DNA from: Chromobacterium alkanivorans
GTDB taxonomy: Bacteria; Pseudomonadota; Gammaproteobacteria; Burkholderiales; Chromobacteriaceae
Length of the DNA stretch: 64,000 bases
NCBI RefSeq assembly: GCF_016937655.1
Contig: NZ_JAFHKL010000011.1
Span: 1 to 64,000 of the forward strand
Direction: 5' to 3'
In this document: in pieces, positions 50,828 through 59,100 of the stretch
Position numbering within the stretch: the stretch's first letter is position 1
How the letters are laid out: each line of letters begins with the position of its first letter
Translations under genes and position numbers: made by a program
Notes under the pieces: model-generated
Told to the model about the DNA's origin: nothing
What the model saw: only the letters and a program-made list of their open reading frames with translations
Database searches by the model: none

Positions 50828-53494
50828 ATGATAAAAACAGCTTCGCTCAGCGGCGTGCGCGCACTGAGTCTTTCCGTGATGGCCGCCGCCTTATTGGCCG
50901 GTTGCGTCAGCGATTCCGAAAAAACAACGGTCAACCAGCCGGCGCCGCAGGCCAATCTGCCGCAGGCCGGCCACTCCTCGCATTCTCCGGCGCTGTCGGA
51001 GAAACCGTCCTACCCGCACGGCCTGCCGCCCGGCGCACCGGCCGACGGCGCCGGCCCCGGCGCCAAGCCGCAAGGGCCGATGCAGCAGACCGGCGCGCGG
51101 CGCGCCAAGGTTGCCGCGGCCGCGCCGCAATACGCCGCCTGCGAGGAAGCCAAGCTGGGCCAGTTGTCCGGCGCGGCGCTGGCGCGTTATGTCGCCAGCG
51201 TGCAGGGCAGCTGCATGAACCGCCTGTTCCAGGCGGACGCCTTCACCTACCGAGTGGTGTCGCCGGCGAATATGCGCGAAGTGGCGGCCGAAGCCCGCGC
51301 CCGCGCGCAAAACTGGGACGGCAAGAGCGCCAACGGCTTGTGGCCGCTGGCGGTGTTCCTGAAGGCCGGCTACTTCACCCAGTACAGCCACGCCGCGGAA
51401 GTGGGCGACTACGGCCGTCCGGTGGACGAGCCGGTGATGCAGGCGGTGAGCGCGCTGGCAGAGAATCCGGCGCTGTGGAGTGAACCTGTGCGCGACGGCA
51501 GCGGCGATCAAGACGCCTGGTATCTGGCGACCGATCTGCGCCAGTCGGTGGCGGAAACCATGATCCTGGCGGATTCGGTGCGCAAGCAGGAATACGCGCT
51601 GCCGCTGCTGCAGCGCTTCTTCGGCCGCTACAACGCCGCGGCTAAGAACAACTGGGCGCGCATCGCGCTGCATCCGATGCAGACCACGCTGTTCAATATG
51701 CATTACACCGAGGGCTTCGCCGACAAGGCGGGCGCCGGTCAACTGGACGCGCTGGCGAGCAGCCTGGCAGGGCTGACCCGCGCCGGCCAGCCGGCCTTCG
51801 CCGATGAACAAATGTATCTGAACACCGTGCGCGAAACCGGCCGCTTCATGCAATACCCGCGCACCGCCAAGCTGGCGGAAGACGCGGTGGCCGGCTTGCT
51901 GGGCGGCGAGAAGTTCGGCGCCTCGTGGGCGGAAGCGGTGTACGCCTTGAAGAAGCTGGGCAAGGTGCCGTGCGAGCGCTACGGCATCTGCCAGGCCGAG
52001 CAGGAGCTGAAAACGCATCTGTTCCCGCACAGCTGGAGCTTCGACAACGGCAATCTGGTGTTCGAAACCCCGCTGGCGCTGGCCGAGGTGGAACCGCTGT
52101 ACTACGCGATGAAGCAGGTGCAGGCGCAACTGGGCCGGGTCAGCGGCATCAGCCAGCCGGTGACGGGCGACAGCAACGCCAAGCTGCGCATGGTGATCTA
52201 CGGCAGCAAGACCGCCTACCAGCGCTTCCAGGGCCTGCTCAATGAATTGTCCACCGACAACGGCGGCATCTACATCGAGAAGGACGGCACCTTCTACACC
52301 TTCCAGCGCGAAGTGCCGCGCGAGAGCTATCTGAGCCTGGAAGAGCTGGTGCGCCACGAGTACGTGCACTATCTGTCCGGCCGCTTCATCCAGCCCGGCA
52401 TGTGGGGCAGCTCCGAGTTCTACCGCGACGACCGCCGCATGGCCTGGTACGACGAGGGCTTCGCCGAGTTCATGGCCTGGAGCACTTCGCGCGACGGCAT
52501 CAAGGTGCGCGGCCACGTGGTGGACGTGGTGGCCAATGGCTGGCCGCAAAGCTATCTGGAACCGTCCCGCATCATGCGCTCCAGCTATAGCGACGGCTGG
52601 GACTTCTACAGCCATTCCGCCCTGTGGTTCTACTATCTGAACCAGCAACAGCCGGGCCGCATCGCCGAGATCCTGGCCGCGCTGCGCGCCGACGACGTCA
52701 AGCGCTTCGACGCGCTGGTGGCGGAAATGGGCCGCGACGCCGGCCTGGTGCAGGGCTTCCATGACTATGTGGGCCGTCAGGTGGAGGCGCAGCGCGCCGG
52801 CCAGCTGGGCAATACTTCGACCGAGCAGGGCGTGGACTGGCTGAAGCAGGCGCAATGGCAGGCCGGCGACGTCGGCGCGATCGAAGGCGCGATGCGCCGC
52901 CATCTGCCGGTGGCGTGCCGCGTCTGGGCCGACGGCGAGCGCAGCGCGCTGCGCCGCTTCGAATGCGACGGCGCGTTGCCGCTGCGTTCCGGCACCGCCA
53001 CGCTGGCGCGCCAGGAACTGGACAAGACCCTGGACTCCGCCTTGCAGAGCCTGCTGCGCGGCAGCGGCATCAACAATATGATGGCGCTCAACTGCGCGGC
53101 CACCGACTACGACTTCAAGGCCAAGCGCGCCGCGCTGCGCTGCGAAGGCCCGTTGGGTCCGGCCGCGTCGCAGCCTTCGCAACCGGGCGGCGGAGACGCG
53201 CAACTGGGTTTGGCCAAGCTCAGCTATTCCAGCCCTGTGCGCTGCCTGCGCGGCCAGCTGCAAGGCGTGGGCGCGCCGGACGGCTATAGCCTGGTGACCG
53301 GTCCCAAGCTGGGCCGCGCCATCATGGCCGACCACGGCGCGTTCAACTACCGCCGCGATCAGGACCAGCCGGGCGTGGCCGACCAGATCACCGTGCGCGT
53401 GCGCAAGGGCGCGCAAACGCGGGACGTGGTGGTGCAGTTGCTGGCGACGCCGGTGAATATGTCGGAAGAGGAGTGCTGGGCTCGCGCCGGTTGA
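50828..53494 (+). CDS. M9 family (collagenase-like) metallopeptidase lipoprotein
   Basis: An 888-residue zinc peptidase of the bacterial collagenase family. The signal ends in the lipobox LAGC (cysteine at ~25), so the protein should be membrane-anchored, an unusual feature for secreted collagenases. A Pro-rich spacer follows, then the N-terminal activator domain (~100-440), then the catalytic part with HEYVHYLSGRF as zinc motif and the downstream glutamate in YDEGFAEFMAW. The C-terminal ~200 residues show two cysteine-bearing beta-rich repeats and no PKD domain. I chose the ATG at 50828 because the signal starts there; the longer frame uses TTG. The substrate may be collagen or other matrix proteins. 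Confidence 0.88.
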   Translation: MIKTASLSGVRALSLSVMAAALLAGCVSDSEKTTVNQPAPQANLPQAGHSSHSPALSEKPSYPHGLPPGAPADGAGPGAKPQGPMQQTGARRAKVAAAAPQYAACEEAKLGQLSGAALARYVASVQGSCMNRLFQADAFTYRVVSPANMREVAAEARARAQNWDGKSANGLWPLAVFLKAGYFTQYSHAAEVGDYGRPVDEPVMQAVSALAENPALWSEPVRDGSGDQDAWYLATDLRQSVAETMILADSVRKQEYALPLLQRFFGRYNAAAKNNWARIALHPMQTTLFNMHYTEGFADKAGAGQLDALASSLAGLTRAGQPAFADEQMYLNTVRETGRFMQYPRTAKLAEDAVAGLLGGEKFGASWAEAVYALKKLGKVPCERYGICQAEQELKTHLFPHSWSFDNGNLVFETPLALAEVEPLYYAMKQVQAQLGRVSGISQPVTGDSNAKLRMVIYGSKTAYQRFQGLLNELSTDNGGIYIEKDGTFYTFQREVPRESYLSLEELVRHEYVHYLSGRFIQPGMWGSSEFYRDDRRMAWYDEGFAEFMAWSTSRDGIKVRGHVVDVVANGWPQSYLEPSRIMRSSYSDGWDFYSHSALWFYYLNQQQPGRIAEILAALRADDVKRFDALVAEMGRDAGLVQGFHDYVGRQVEAQRAGQLGNTSTEQGVDWLKQAQWQAGDVGAIEGAMRRHLPVACRVWADGERSALRRFECDGALPLRSGTATLARQELDKTLDSALQSLLRGSGINNMMALNCAATDYDFKAKRAALRCEGPLGPAASQPSQPGGGDAQLGLAKLSYSSPVRCLRGQLQGVGAPDGYSLVTGPKLGRAIMADHGAFNYRRDQDQPGVADQITVRVRKGAQTRDVVVQLLATPVNMSEEECWARAG

Positions 53495-53515
53495 GGCGTG
53501 TCTGAGGTATGAATG

Positions 53516-53545
53516 AAAAGAGCCGGGAGATTCCCGGCTCTTTTT
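53516..53545 (+). terminator. Rho-independent terminator after M9 peptidase
   Basis: Stem AAAAGAGCCGGGA / TCCCGGCTCTTTT with a GAT loop and extra T. It is directly followed by the palindromic repeat. Confidence 0.9.
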
Positions 53546-53550
53546 GTTTT

Positions 53551-53692
53551 AGAACCTGTTTACGATCTGCTGCGCTTCGGCGATACAGCGTTGAAAACAC
53601 CCTCAAAATGCTCATGTACCAACCGTACACTCCGCTTTTTCGGTCGTTTTCGCCTTGTCTCGCTCTTGCTCGCGAGATCGTAAACACGTTCT
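53551..53692. repeat. 142-bp imperfect palindrome, MITE-like element
   Basis: Ends AGAACCTGTTTACGATC (53551-53567) and GATCGTAAACACGTTCT (53676-53692) form a 17-bp inverted repeat with one mismatch. The arms pair imperfectly throughout and the centre is TGTAC-5-GTACA (53615-53629). TTAG directly repeats at 53549-53552 and 53692-53695. It touches the stop codon of the minus-strand patatin-like gene. It codes for nothing. A solo end lies at 36706-36722. Confidence 0.75.
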
Positions 53693-54768
53693 TAGAGCGC
53701 TTGAACCTGGCCCGGATCCGGCCGCTCCAGCCACGCCATGAAGGCGTCGCCCAGTCTTTGGCTCTCGGCGGTGGCCTGGCGCCAGAAGCGCTGGCGTTGC
53801 TCGTCCCGGCCCAGGTAGCGGTGGAAGTCCTTGCGGTCCGGCAGTTTGCCGCCGGGCAGCCGCGCCAGGTAGTCGCGCGACGGCGCGATCAGCACGGTGT
53901 TGGCGTGGTGGGCCGGACTGGACCGGCGCCAGGGCAGGAATTTGTCGAACCAGCCAGGCACGATGCGATCGGTGAAATGCGGGTAGAGCACGATGTCGTC
54001 GCCCTGGGCGAAGGGGAAGTCCAGATGGTAGTCGGTCAGGCCGCCGTCGCGGTAAGTGGCCGCCGGCGCGCCCGGCAGCTGTACGCCGTTGAGCACGCCG
54101 GGAATGGCGATGGTGCCCATCAGCGCGGCGTCCAGATTGTCCGTTCCCAGCGGCTGGCACAGCGTGGGGATGTCGTCTTCGGGCTTGAAGCGCAAGGCGC
54201 TGCGCGGATCGTGGCAGATCACCCGGCTGAAGGCGTGGCGCAGCAGGCCGCGCGACACGGTGTTGAGCGCGGCGCTCAAGGCCAGGCCGCCCAGCAGCGC
54301 CGCCCGCGCCTCGCTGGCGAGCAGGCCGTGGGAACGCACCAGCAACAGGCTAAGCTGATAGCGCGGGTGATCGATCAGCTCGGCGCGCGCCGCTGGCGGC
54401 AGCACCTCGTCCAGCATCAGCCGGGTCTGGCGGGTGATGTCGGCCACGCCGATGTCGGCGGCGTAGGTTTCCGCGGTGTAGCGCTCCGCCAGCCGGGCCA
54501 GCGCCTGGCGCGGGTCGGCCTGCATCGCGCAGGCGAAGCGCCAGCCGCCGATGGAGGCGCCGACCAGCTCGCGCCGGCGCGGGCTGCGGTTCAGCCATTC
54601 GAACACCGCCTGGTCCAGGCCGGTGATGCCTATCGCCTTGGGGCCGCCGGCTGCGCCGGGCAGGGTGGCCACGCTGGCGGCGGGCAGGCCCTGGCTGGCC
54701 AGCAGCTTGCGCGCGTGCGCGCCGGCTTTGATCACGAGGGGCGGGTAAGGGATATGGATGGCGGGCAT
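53692..54768 (-). CDS. Patatin-like phospholipase family protein
   Basis: A 358-residue patatin-fold acyl hydrolase. The nucleophile elbow is GASIGGWR (GxSxG) and the second dyad residue lies in YRDGGLTDYHL (DGG). The oxyanion region shows GAAGGPKAIGI instead of the usual DGGGxRG, so it is a divergent member; a basic C-terminal third holds aromatic residues. I give the ATG at 54768, which leaves 110 bases for divergent promoters; starts at 54840 or 54846 are possible, but that stretch has lower third-position GC. No signal peptide is clear. Its stop codon overlaps the palindromic repeat. Lipid substrate unknown. Confidence 0.83.
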   Translation of the reverse strand: MPAIHIPYPPLVIKAGAHARKLLASQGLPAASVATLPGAAGGPKAIGITGLDQAVFEWLNRSPRRRELVGASIGGWRFACAMQADPRQALARLAERYTAETYAADIGVADITRQTRLMLDEVLPPAARAELIDHPRYQLSLLLVRSHGLLASEARAALLGGLALSAALNTVSRGLLRHAFSRVICHDPRSALRFKPEDDIPTLCQPLGTDNLDAALMGTIAIPGVLNGVQLPGAPAATYRDGGLTDYHLDFPFAQGDDIVLYPHFTDRIVPGWFDKFLPWRRSSPAHHANTVLIAPSRDYLARLPGGKLPDRKDFHRYLGRDEQRQRFWRQATAESQRLGDAFMAWLERPDPGQVQAL

Positions 54769-54878
54769 GGTGTCGTATTCTGGACTGGGGTTGGCCAGCG
54801 CGGGGCGGTTTTTGGTATCCTGCTGGGTTTCGATATTCATTCGCATCGGGCGGCGCGGCCGCCTTCAGGAGCACAGTC

Positions 54879-55604
54879 ATGATACCCGTAAGCCAACTGG
54901 CCGACTATCTGCGCGAGCAGAGCCTGGCACTGGATCGCACCGAGTTGCAGATCGCGGTGCTGACCCTGTCCGCGGTGTTGAACGCGGACAAGCCGGCGGC
55001 GCGCCAGGATTTGTACCGCTACCGGGTGCCCAAATTGAGCGAGGACGGCAGCTGCTCCCTGTTCGAGGAACTGGCCGACGAGCCTTACGACCTGGCGCCG
55101 CTGTTCGGCGGCGAAAGCCCGGAGGCGGCGACGGCGCTGCGCAATCTGCACGCGCTGGTGGAGTCGGTGAACCACAAGGTGGGCGCGGACTGGTTGGGCG
55201 TCTACCGCAAGATAGGCAAGGGCCAGCAGGCCAAGCTGGTCAAGTTGGCCTATCAGGGCGTGCCCAGCCGCGCCGAGTTTCCGCTGACCGAGGCCTTCGC
55301 CGAATACAGCAACAACAGCCGGGTGGGCCTGACCGGTTGGGCGGTGTTGATCGAGGACGTCAAAGCCTGGCGTGCCGAGGGCGGCGGCTATTACGAGTGC
55401 GACCCCAAGGTGATGAGCGAGGTCTGCCTGCCGGTGCTGGGCCAGGACGACAATGTGCTGGGCATTCTGGACGCCGAGGCCTCCAGCGCCGGCTTCTTCA
55501 CGCCGGAGCGGCTGGTGTGGCTGACCGCGCTGGCCATCGTGCTGGCCGAGCCCTTCGCCGCCTTGCCGCTGGCGCTTGAAAATCCGGAAGCCGACCACAG
55601 TTAA
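54879..55604 (+). CDS. GAF domain protein
   Basis: A 241-residue soluble protein. Residues ~85-230 form a GAF domain of the free-methionine-(R)-sulfoxide-reductase-like type: ALVESVNHKVGADWLGVYRK, VGLTGWAV, and DDNVLGILDAEAS are visible. The first ~80 residues are helical and may dimerise. Cysteines occur in YECDPK and SEVCLPVL, which would be compatible with redox or ligand sensing. CAGGAG precedes the ATG. It diverges from the patatin-like gene. No output domain is fused to it, so it may act as a stand-alone sensor or enzyme. Confidence 0.82.
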   Translation: MIPVSQLADYLREQSLALDRTELQIAVLTLSAVLNADKPAARQDLYRYRVPKLSEDGSCSLFEELADEPYDLAPLFGGESPEAATALRNLHALVESVNHKVGADWLGVYRKIGKGQQAKLVKLAYQGVPSRAEFPLTEAFAEYSNNSRVGLTGWAVLIEDVKAWRAEGGGYYECDPKVMSEVCLPVLGQDDNVLGILDAEASSAGFFTPERLVWLTALAIVLAEPFAALPLALENPEADHS

Positions 55605-55697
55605 TCAAGATTATCGCGCGCGGATTCAGGTGCGCTCATTAGGGCCTGTGGACGCGGGTTTTCAGCCGCGACAGGCGCTAAATCTAGTGGAGAAACA

Positions 55698-56321
55698 ATG
55701 TCATTGCCTGCTGTCGAGCTCAGCGCGGATGAGCCGAGGATGGAATACATAGCCAGTTGCAAGCTGCCCACCCCCTGGGGCGAGTTCACCATGCATGGTT
55801 TTGAGGAGGAGGGCGGCCGCGAGCATGTCGCGCTGACTCTGGGCACGATAGACGACGGCGAGCCGGTGCTGTCGCGCCTGCATTCGGAGTGTCTGACCGG
55901 AGACGCGCTGTTTTCGCTGCGCTGCGACTGCGGTTTCCAACTGGAGGCGGCCTTGTCCGCCATCGCCGCCGAAGGCCGCGGCGCCTTGCTGTATCTGCGT
56001 CAGGAAGGCCGCGGCATCGGCCTGATCAACAAGATCCGCGCCTACCAGCTGCAGGACGGCGGCGCCGACACCGTGGAAGCCAACGAGCGTCTGGGTTTTC
56101 CCGCCGACATGCGCGATTTCCGCATCGCCCGCCACATGCTGGAACAGCTGGGCGTGTCGCGGGTGCGGGTGATGACCAATAATCCGCGCAAGATCGAAAC
56201 CCTGCGCAGCGCCGGCATCGACGTGGTGGAACGGGTGCCGCTGGAGGTGGGGCGCAATCCGCACAACGACCGTTATCTGGACACCAAGGCCAGCAAGCTG
56301 GGCCATATGTTGTTCAAGTGA
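55698..56321 (+). CDS. ribA: GTP cyclohydrolase II
   Basis: Opens GTP to the pyrimidine precursor of riboflavin. It has 207 residues, i.e. a stand-alone RibA not fused to RibB. Zinc cysteines are in [19 protein letters not shown], the catalytic loop is [17 protein letters not shown], and the end reads KLGHML. GGAG precedes the ATG. There are 93 bases to the GAF gene; no FMN riboswitch is visible there. A terminator follows. Confidence 0.96.
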   Translation: MSLPAVELSADEPRMEYIASCKLPTPWGEFTMHGFEEEGGREHVALTLGTIDDGEPVLSRLHSECLTGDALFSLRCDCGFQLEAALSAIAAEGRGALLYLRQEGRGIGLINKIRAYQLQDGGADTVEANERLGFPADMRDFRIARHMLEQLGVSRVRVMTNNPRKIETLRSAGIDVVERVPLEVGRNPHNDRYLDTKASKLGHMLFK

Positions 56322-56357
56322 GCGGCCGCGCCGGAACGGCGCCGCCAGGGATGAGGG

Positions 56358-56383
56358 AACGGGAGCCGGCGGCTCCCGTTTTT
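56358..56383. terminator. Convergent terminator
   Basis: Stem AACGGGAGCC / GGCTCCCGTT with a GGC loop and a short T-run, between ribA and the convergent HugZ-like gene. Confidence 0.8.
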
Positions 56384-57027
56384 CATGCCAGCGCGGCGAT
56401 CAGTTCCGGCCAGCGGGCGGCCAGTTCGTCGCTTTCCAGCGCGGCGGGGAAGGCCAGGCGCCGGCGCGCGGCGGCGCTCTCGTAGTCGATGCCGTGGCAG
56501 TCGGCGCCCAGCAGCCGGACGCCGGCGGGCAGCGCGGCGGCCCGATCCAGCAGTTCCGCTTCCCGTTCCGGCTCCAGCGTCGGACCGTCCAGCCACTGTT
56601 CCGCCTCCAGCCAGCCCATGCGGCCGAAGCCCTCGATATAGCGCAGCCGTTGCGGCCGCAGCCGGTAGAAGGCGAAGTCCAGCCGCAGCCAGTCTTCGGC
56701 CTCCGGCTGGTAGCGCAGGTGGCGGGCCAGCTCCAGCGGCGTGGGCTGGAAGGGCTCCATGTCGCCCAGCAGGGTCAGGCGCGAGCCGCTCTGGCTGGAC
56801 GCGGCCTCTGGGTCCAGCAGCGCCACGCTGCAGCGCGGATCGGCTTGCAGGTTCTTGCTGTGCTCGGCCAGCGCGCTGAGGCAGAGCGTGGGCCGGTGGA
56901 GGGCGTCGGGCACGCAGGGTATCGGCGTGGCGTAGGGGTAGCCGGCCAGTTGGGTGCTGTGGCTGGCCAGGCTGGCGTGGACGCAGCGGTGCAGCAGATG
57001 GATGGCGGCGGCGGGCGGGATTTTCAT
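56383..57027 (-). CDS. HugZ/PNPOx-like flavin/haem-binding family protein
   Basis: A 214-residue protein with a split-barrel pyridoxamine-phosphate-oxidase-like fold (ASHSTQLAGYPYATPIP, LSALAEHSKNLQADPRCSVAL, RLTLLGDM, FYRLRPQRLRYIEGFGRMGWL) followed by a C-terminal DUF2470-like domain (GVRLLGADCHGIDYE). This combination is that of HugZ/HutZ proteins, some of which bind or break down haem. No haem-uptake genes lie next to it, and no Fur box is visible upstream. It stands alone and converges with ribA. Confidence 0.85.
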   Translation of the reverse strand: MKIPPAAAIHLLHRCVHASLASHSTQLAGYPYATPIPCVPDALHRPTLCLSALAEHSKNLQADPRCSVALLDPEAASSQSGSRLTLLGDMEPFQPTPLELARHLRYQPEAEDWLRLDFAFYRLRPQRLRYIEGFGRMGWLEAEQWLDGPTLEPEREAELLDRAAALPAGVRLLGADCHGIDYESAAARRRLAFPAALESDELAARWPELIAALA

Positions 57028-57084
57028 GGCGATTTATCTTTGGCGCGAAGTGGTCCCATCTTAGCCGCCGGCGGCGGCGGGCGC

Positions 57085-57110
57085 AAAAAAGCCCCGGCGG
57101 GCCGGGGCTC
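57085..57110 (-). terminator. Terminator of the S53 peptidase gene
   Basis: Read on the minus strand: GAGCCCCGGC / GCCGGGGC stem followed by TTTTTT. It ends the S53 peptidase transcript before the HugZ-like gene. Confidence 0.88.
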
Positions 57111-57129
57111 AAGGCGAGAGGGCGCTGCT

Positions 57130-58758
57130 TTAAAAACCAGGTGTCCGCGCGATGAAGGCGTTCAGATTGGCGATGTTCAGACTGCCCCAGCCGGTGGTGT
57201 AGTCCCAGCCCTTGGCGGCGCTGTAGGCGCCGTTGCTGCCGCTGGTGACGTCGTGGTACAGCGCTGGGTTGGCCTTGAAGTATTTGTAGATGGAAGGCGC
57301 CGGCGAGTTGATGTTGTTGCCGTTGGCCGATTCTATCCGCGCCCAGAAGCCGGTGAACAGCGGCGCCGCCAGGCTGGTGCCGCCGATTTGCGAGAGGCCG
57401 CCGTTGACCAGCACCAGCGCGCCGCTGTTGGGGTCGGCGTCGAAGGAGACGTCGGGCACGCCGCGCTTGGTCTTGGAGATGGTCAGCACGCCGGCGTTGG
57501 TCTGCCAGGCCGGAGCGTTCTCGGTGTAGCTGGGGCCGCCGCCGCCGCCGTTCCAGGTGCTTTCCGACAGGTAGCCGGTCTTGCCGCTGGTGGACAGCGT
57601 GGTGCCGCCGACGGCGATCACGTACGGGGACACCGCCGGGTAGCTCTGGCGCGCGGTGCGGCCGCCGCATTCGTAGGAGCCGGAGTCGCCGGTGGACACC
57701 GAGAAGGTCTGACCCTGGGCCACCGCCGCCTGGAATATTTGGTCGGCGCTGGCGGTCATGCCGTCGCTCTTAGCGCTGGTTTCGCACTCGCCCAGCGAGA
57801 CGTTGACCACCTTGGCCGTGCCGTCGCTGACCGCGGCGTTGAAGGCGGCGGTGATGTCGGCGTTGGTCATCGACGGCGCCACGTAGAAATTCATCTGCTG
57901 CACCACGCCGCCGGCGGCGGCGAGGATGTCCTGACTGTCCAGGTTCCATTCCTCGGTGCCGGAGGTGTCGCTGCTGGGCGCGCCGCTATTGATCACCGAG
58001 GTGGCCACCGCGCCGTAGCCGGCGCCGCTGGCGAAGTCCTGCAGATCGCTCAGCGTCTGGCTCAGGTCGCCCTCGGCGATGATGCCGACGGTGGTGTTGC
58101 CGGCCGGCGGCAGGCTGTTCGCGTTGTAGATGCTCGGGAAATCGGTGGGCGAGTGGCCGCTGACGCTGGAGGTCTTGAAGGCTTGCGGCGTCGGGTGGCG
58201 CAGCGCGGTGTGGAACTGGTGGACATTCTGCAGGCCGTGCACCGCCAGCACGATGTCGGCCAGCGCGCCGGGCACCTGGGCGTTGGCGACATTGGCGTAG
58301 GCCTGGCGGCCGTCGATGGTGTAGCGGTGCAGCGAGGTCTGAAAGCCGGCCTTGACCGTGGCGGCGCTGCCGTCGGCGGTGATCAGCAGGCGGTTGGGCG
58401 CCACCTTGATGTTGCGGAAGCCGCTGGCCTGGAGGTGCTTGACCACGGCCTGGGCCTGGGCTTCGGTGGGGGAGAACTGATTCAGGAACTCGGTCTTGCT
58501 CAGGTAACGCTTGCTGCGGCCCTGCAGGATGTCCTGGGTCAGCGCGTCCAGTTGCGCCTTGTTGCGCGCTTTCAGCGCCACCGCGATGTGCACGCTTTGT
58601 CCGGCGGCGACTTCGCCGCTGTCCTGCGCTTGCGGAATCAGCGTCTGCACGGGATGAGCCAGGGTGTTGGTGGATTGCCAGTCTAGGGTTGCTGCTTGCG
58701 CCGCGATGCTGAAGAAGGCGGCGGACACCAGTGCGGCCGTGTATTGCTTGGCAAACAT
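57130..58758 (-). CDS. S53 family serine-carboxyl peptidase (sedolisin/kumamolisin-like)
   Basis: A 542-residue secreted acid protease. The signal peptide ends at AAQAA; residues ~30-180 form the pro-domain (SKRYLSKTEFLNQFSPTEAQ); the catalytic domain follows. Family residues visible: Glu and Asp in TEEWNLDSQD, the oxyanion Asp in VSTGDSGSYE, and the serine in GGTSLAAPLF; the calcium site lies near the C-terminus (GWDYTTGWGSLN). GAGGAGAAG precedes the ATG on the minus strand. Together with the M9 and M13 enzymes it gives this region three exported peptidases of distinct classes. It has its own promoter region. Confidence 0.93.
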   Translation of the reverse strand: MFAKQYTAALVSAAFFSIAAQAATLDWQSTNTLAHPVQTLIPQAQDSGEVAAGQSVHIAVALKARNKAQLDALTQDILQGRSKRYLSKTEFLNQFSPTEAQAQAVVKHLQASGFRNIKVAPNRLLITADGSAATVKAGFQTSLHRYTIDGRQAYANVANAQVPGALADIVLAVHGLQNVHQFHTALRHPTPQAFKTSSVSGHSPTDFPSIYNANSLPPAGNTTVGIIAEGDLSQTLSDLQDFASGAGYGAVATSVINSGAPSSDTSGTEEWNLDSQDILAAAGGVVQQMNFYVAPSMTNADITAAFNAAVSDGTAKVVNVSLGECETSAKSDGMTASADQIFQAAVAQGQTFSVSTGDSGSYECGGRTARQSYPAVSPYVIAVGGTTLSTSGKTGYLSESTWNGGGGGPSYTENAPAWQTNAGVLTISKTKRGVPDVSFDADPNSGALVLVNGGLSQIGGTSLAAPLFTGFWARIESANGNNINSPAPSIYKYFKANPALYHDVTSGSNGAYSAAKGWDYTTGWGSLNIANLNAFIARTPGF

Positions 58759-59100
58759 TCACTTCTCCTCTGAAGAAGTACCGCGCGGGCCTGCTGTCGG
58801 GCAAGGCCCTTGGACCAGGCTTGTGGTCGCTCGACGGCGCGCCTTTGGTCCAGGTTGGTTGCCCTTGGTGCGGAAGGGCTGCTCCCAATGGGGAACGCTG
58901 AATGTGTAATCCTTGATGCCGGAGAATGACAAATAAATTTACGTACAGCGGATAAACTGTCTGAAAAAAGCAAATCTATGACGTTTGCAATGCGGTTTAC
59001 TGATCGAGGGAATGAGCGGCGCGCATGGCCGGAGCCGGGCCGGGCGTTTGCTTCAAGTCTTGGCCGCGTTCTTGTTCCGTGGCCTGGGCCGCTGCCTAGC
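58759..59100. other. 342-base intergenic region
   Basis: Between the glnD end and the S53 peptidase start, both on the minus strand. No gene is visible. The AT-rich part (~58915-58995) is the likely promoter region of the S53 gene. A 7-bp inverted repeat TGGACCA / TGGTCCA (58811-58817 and 58846-58852) lies in the leader. No clear terminator was seen after glnD. Confidence 0.5.
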
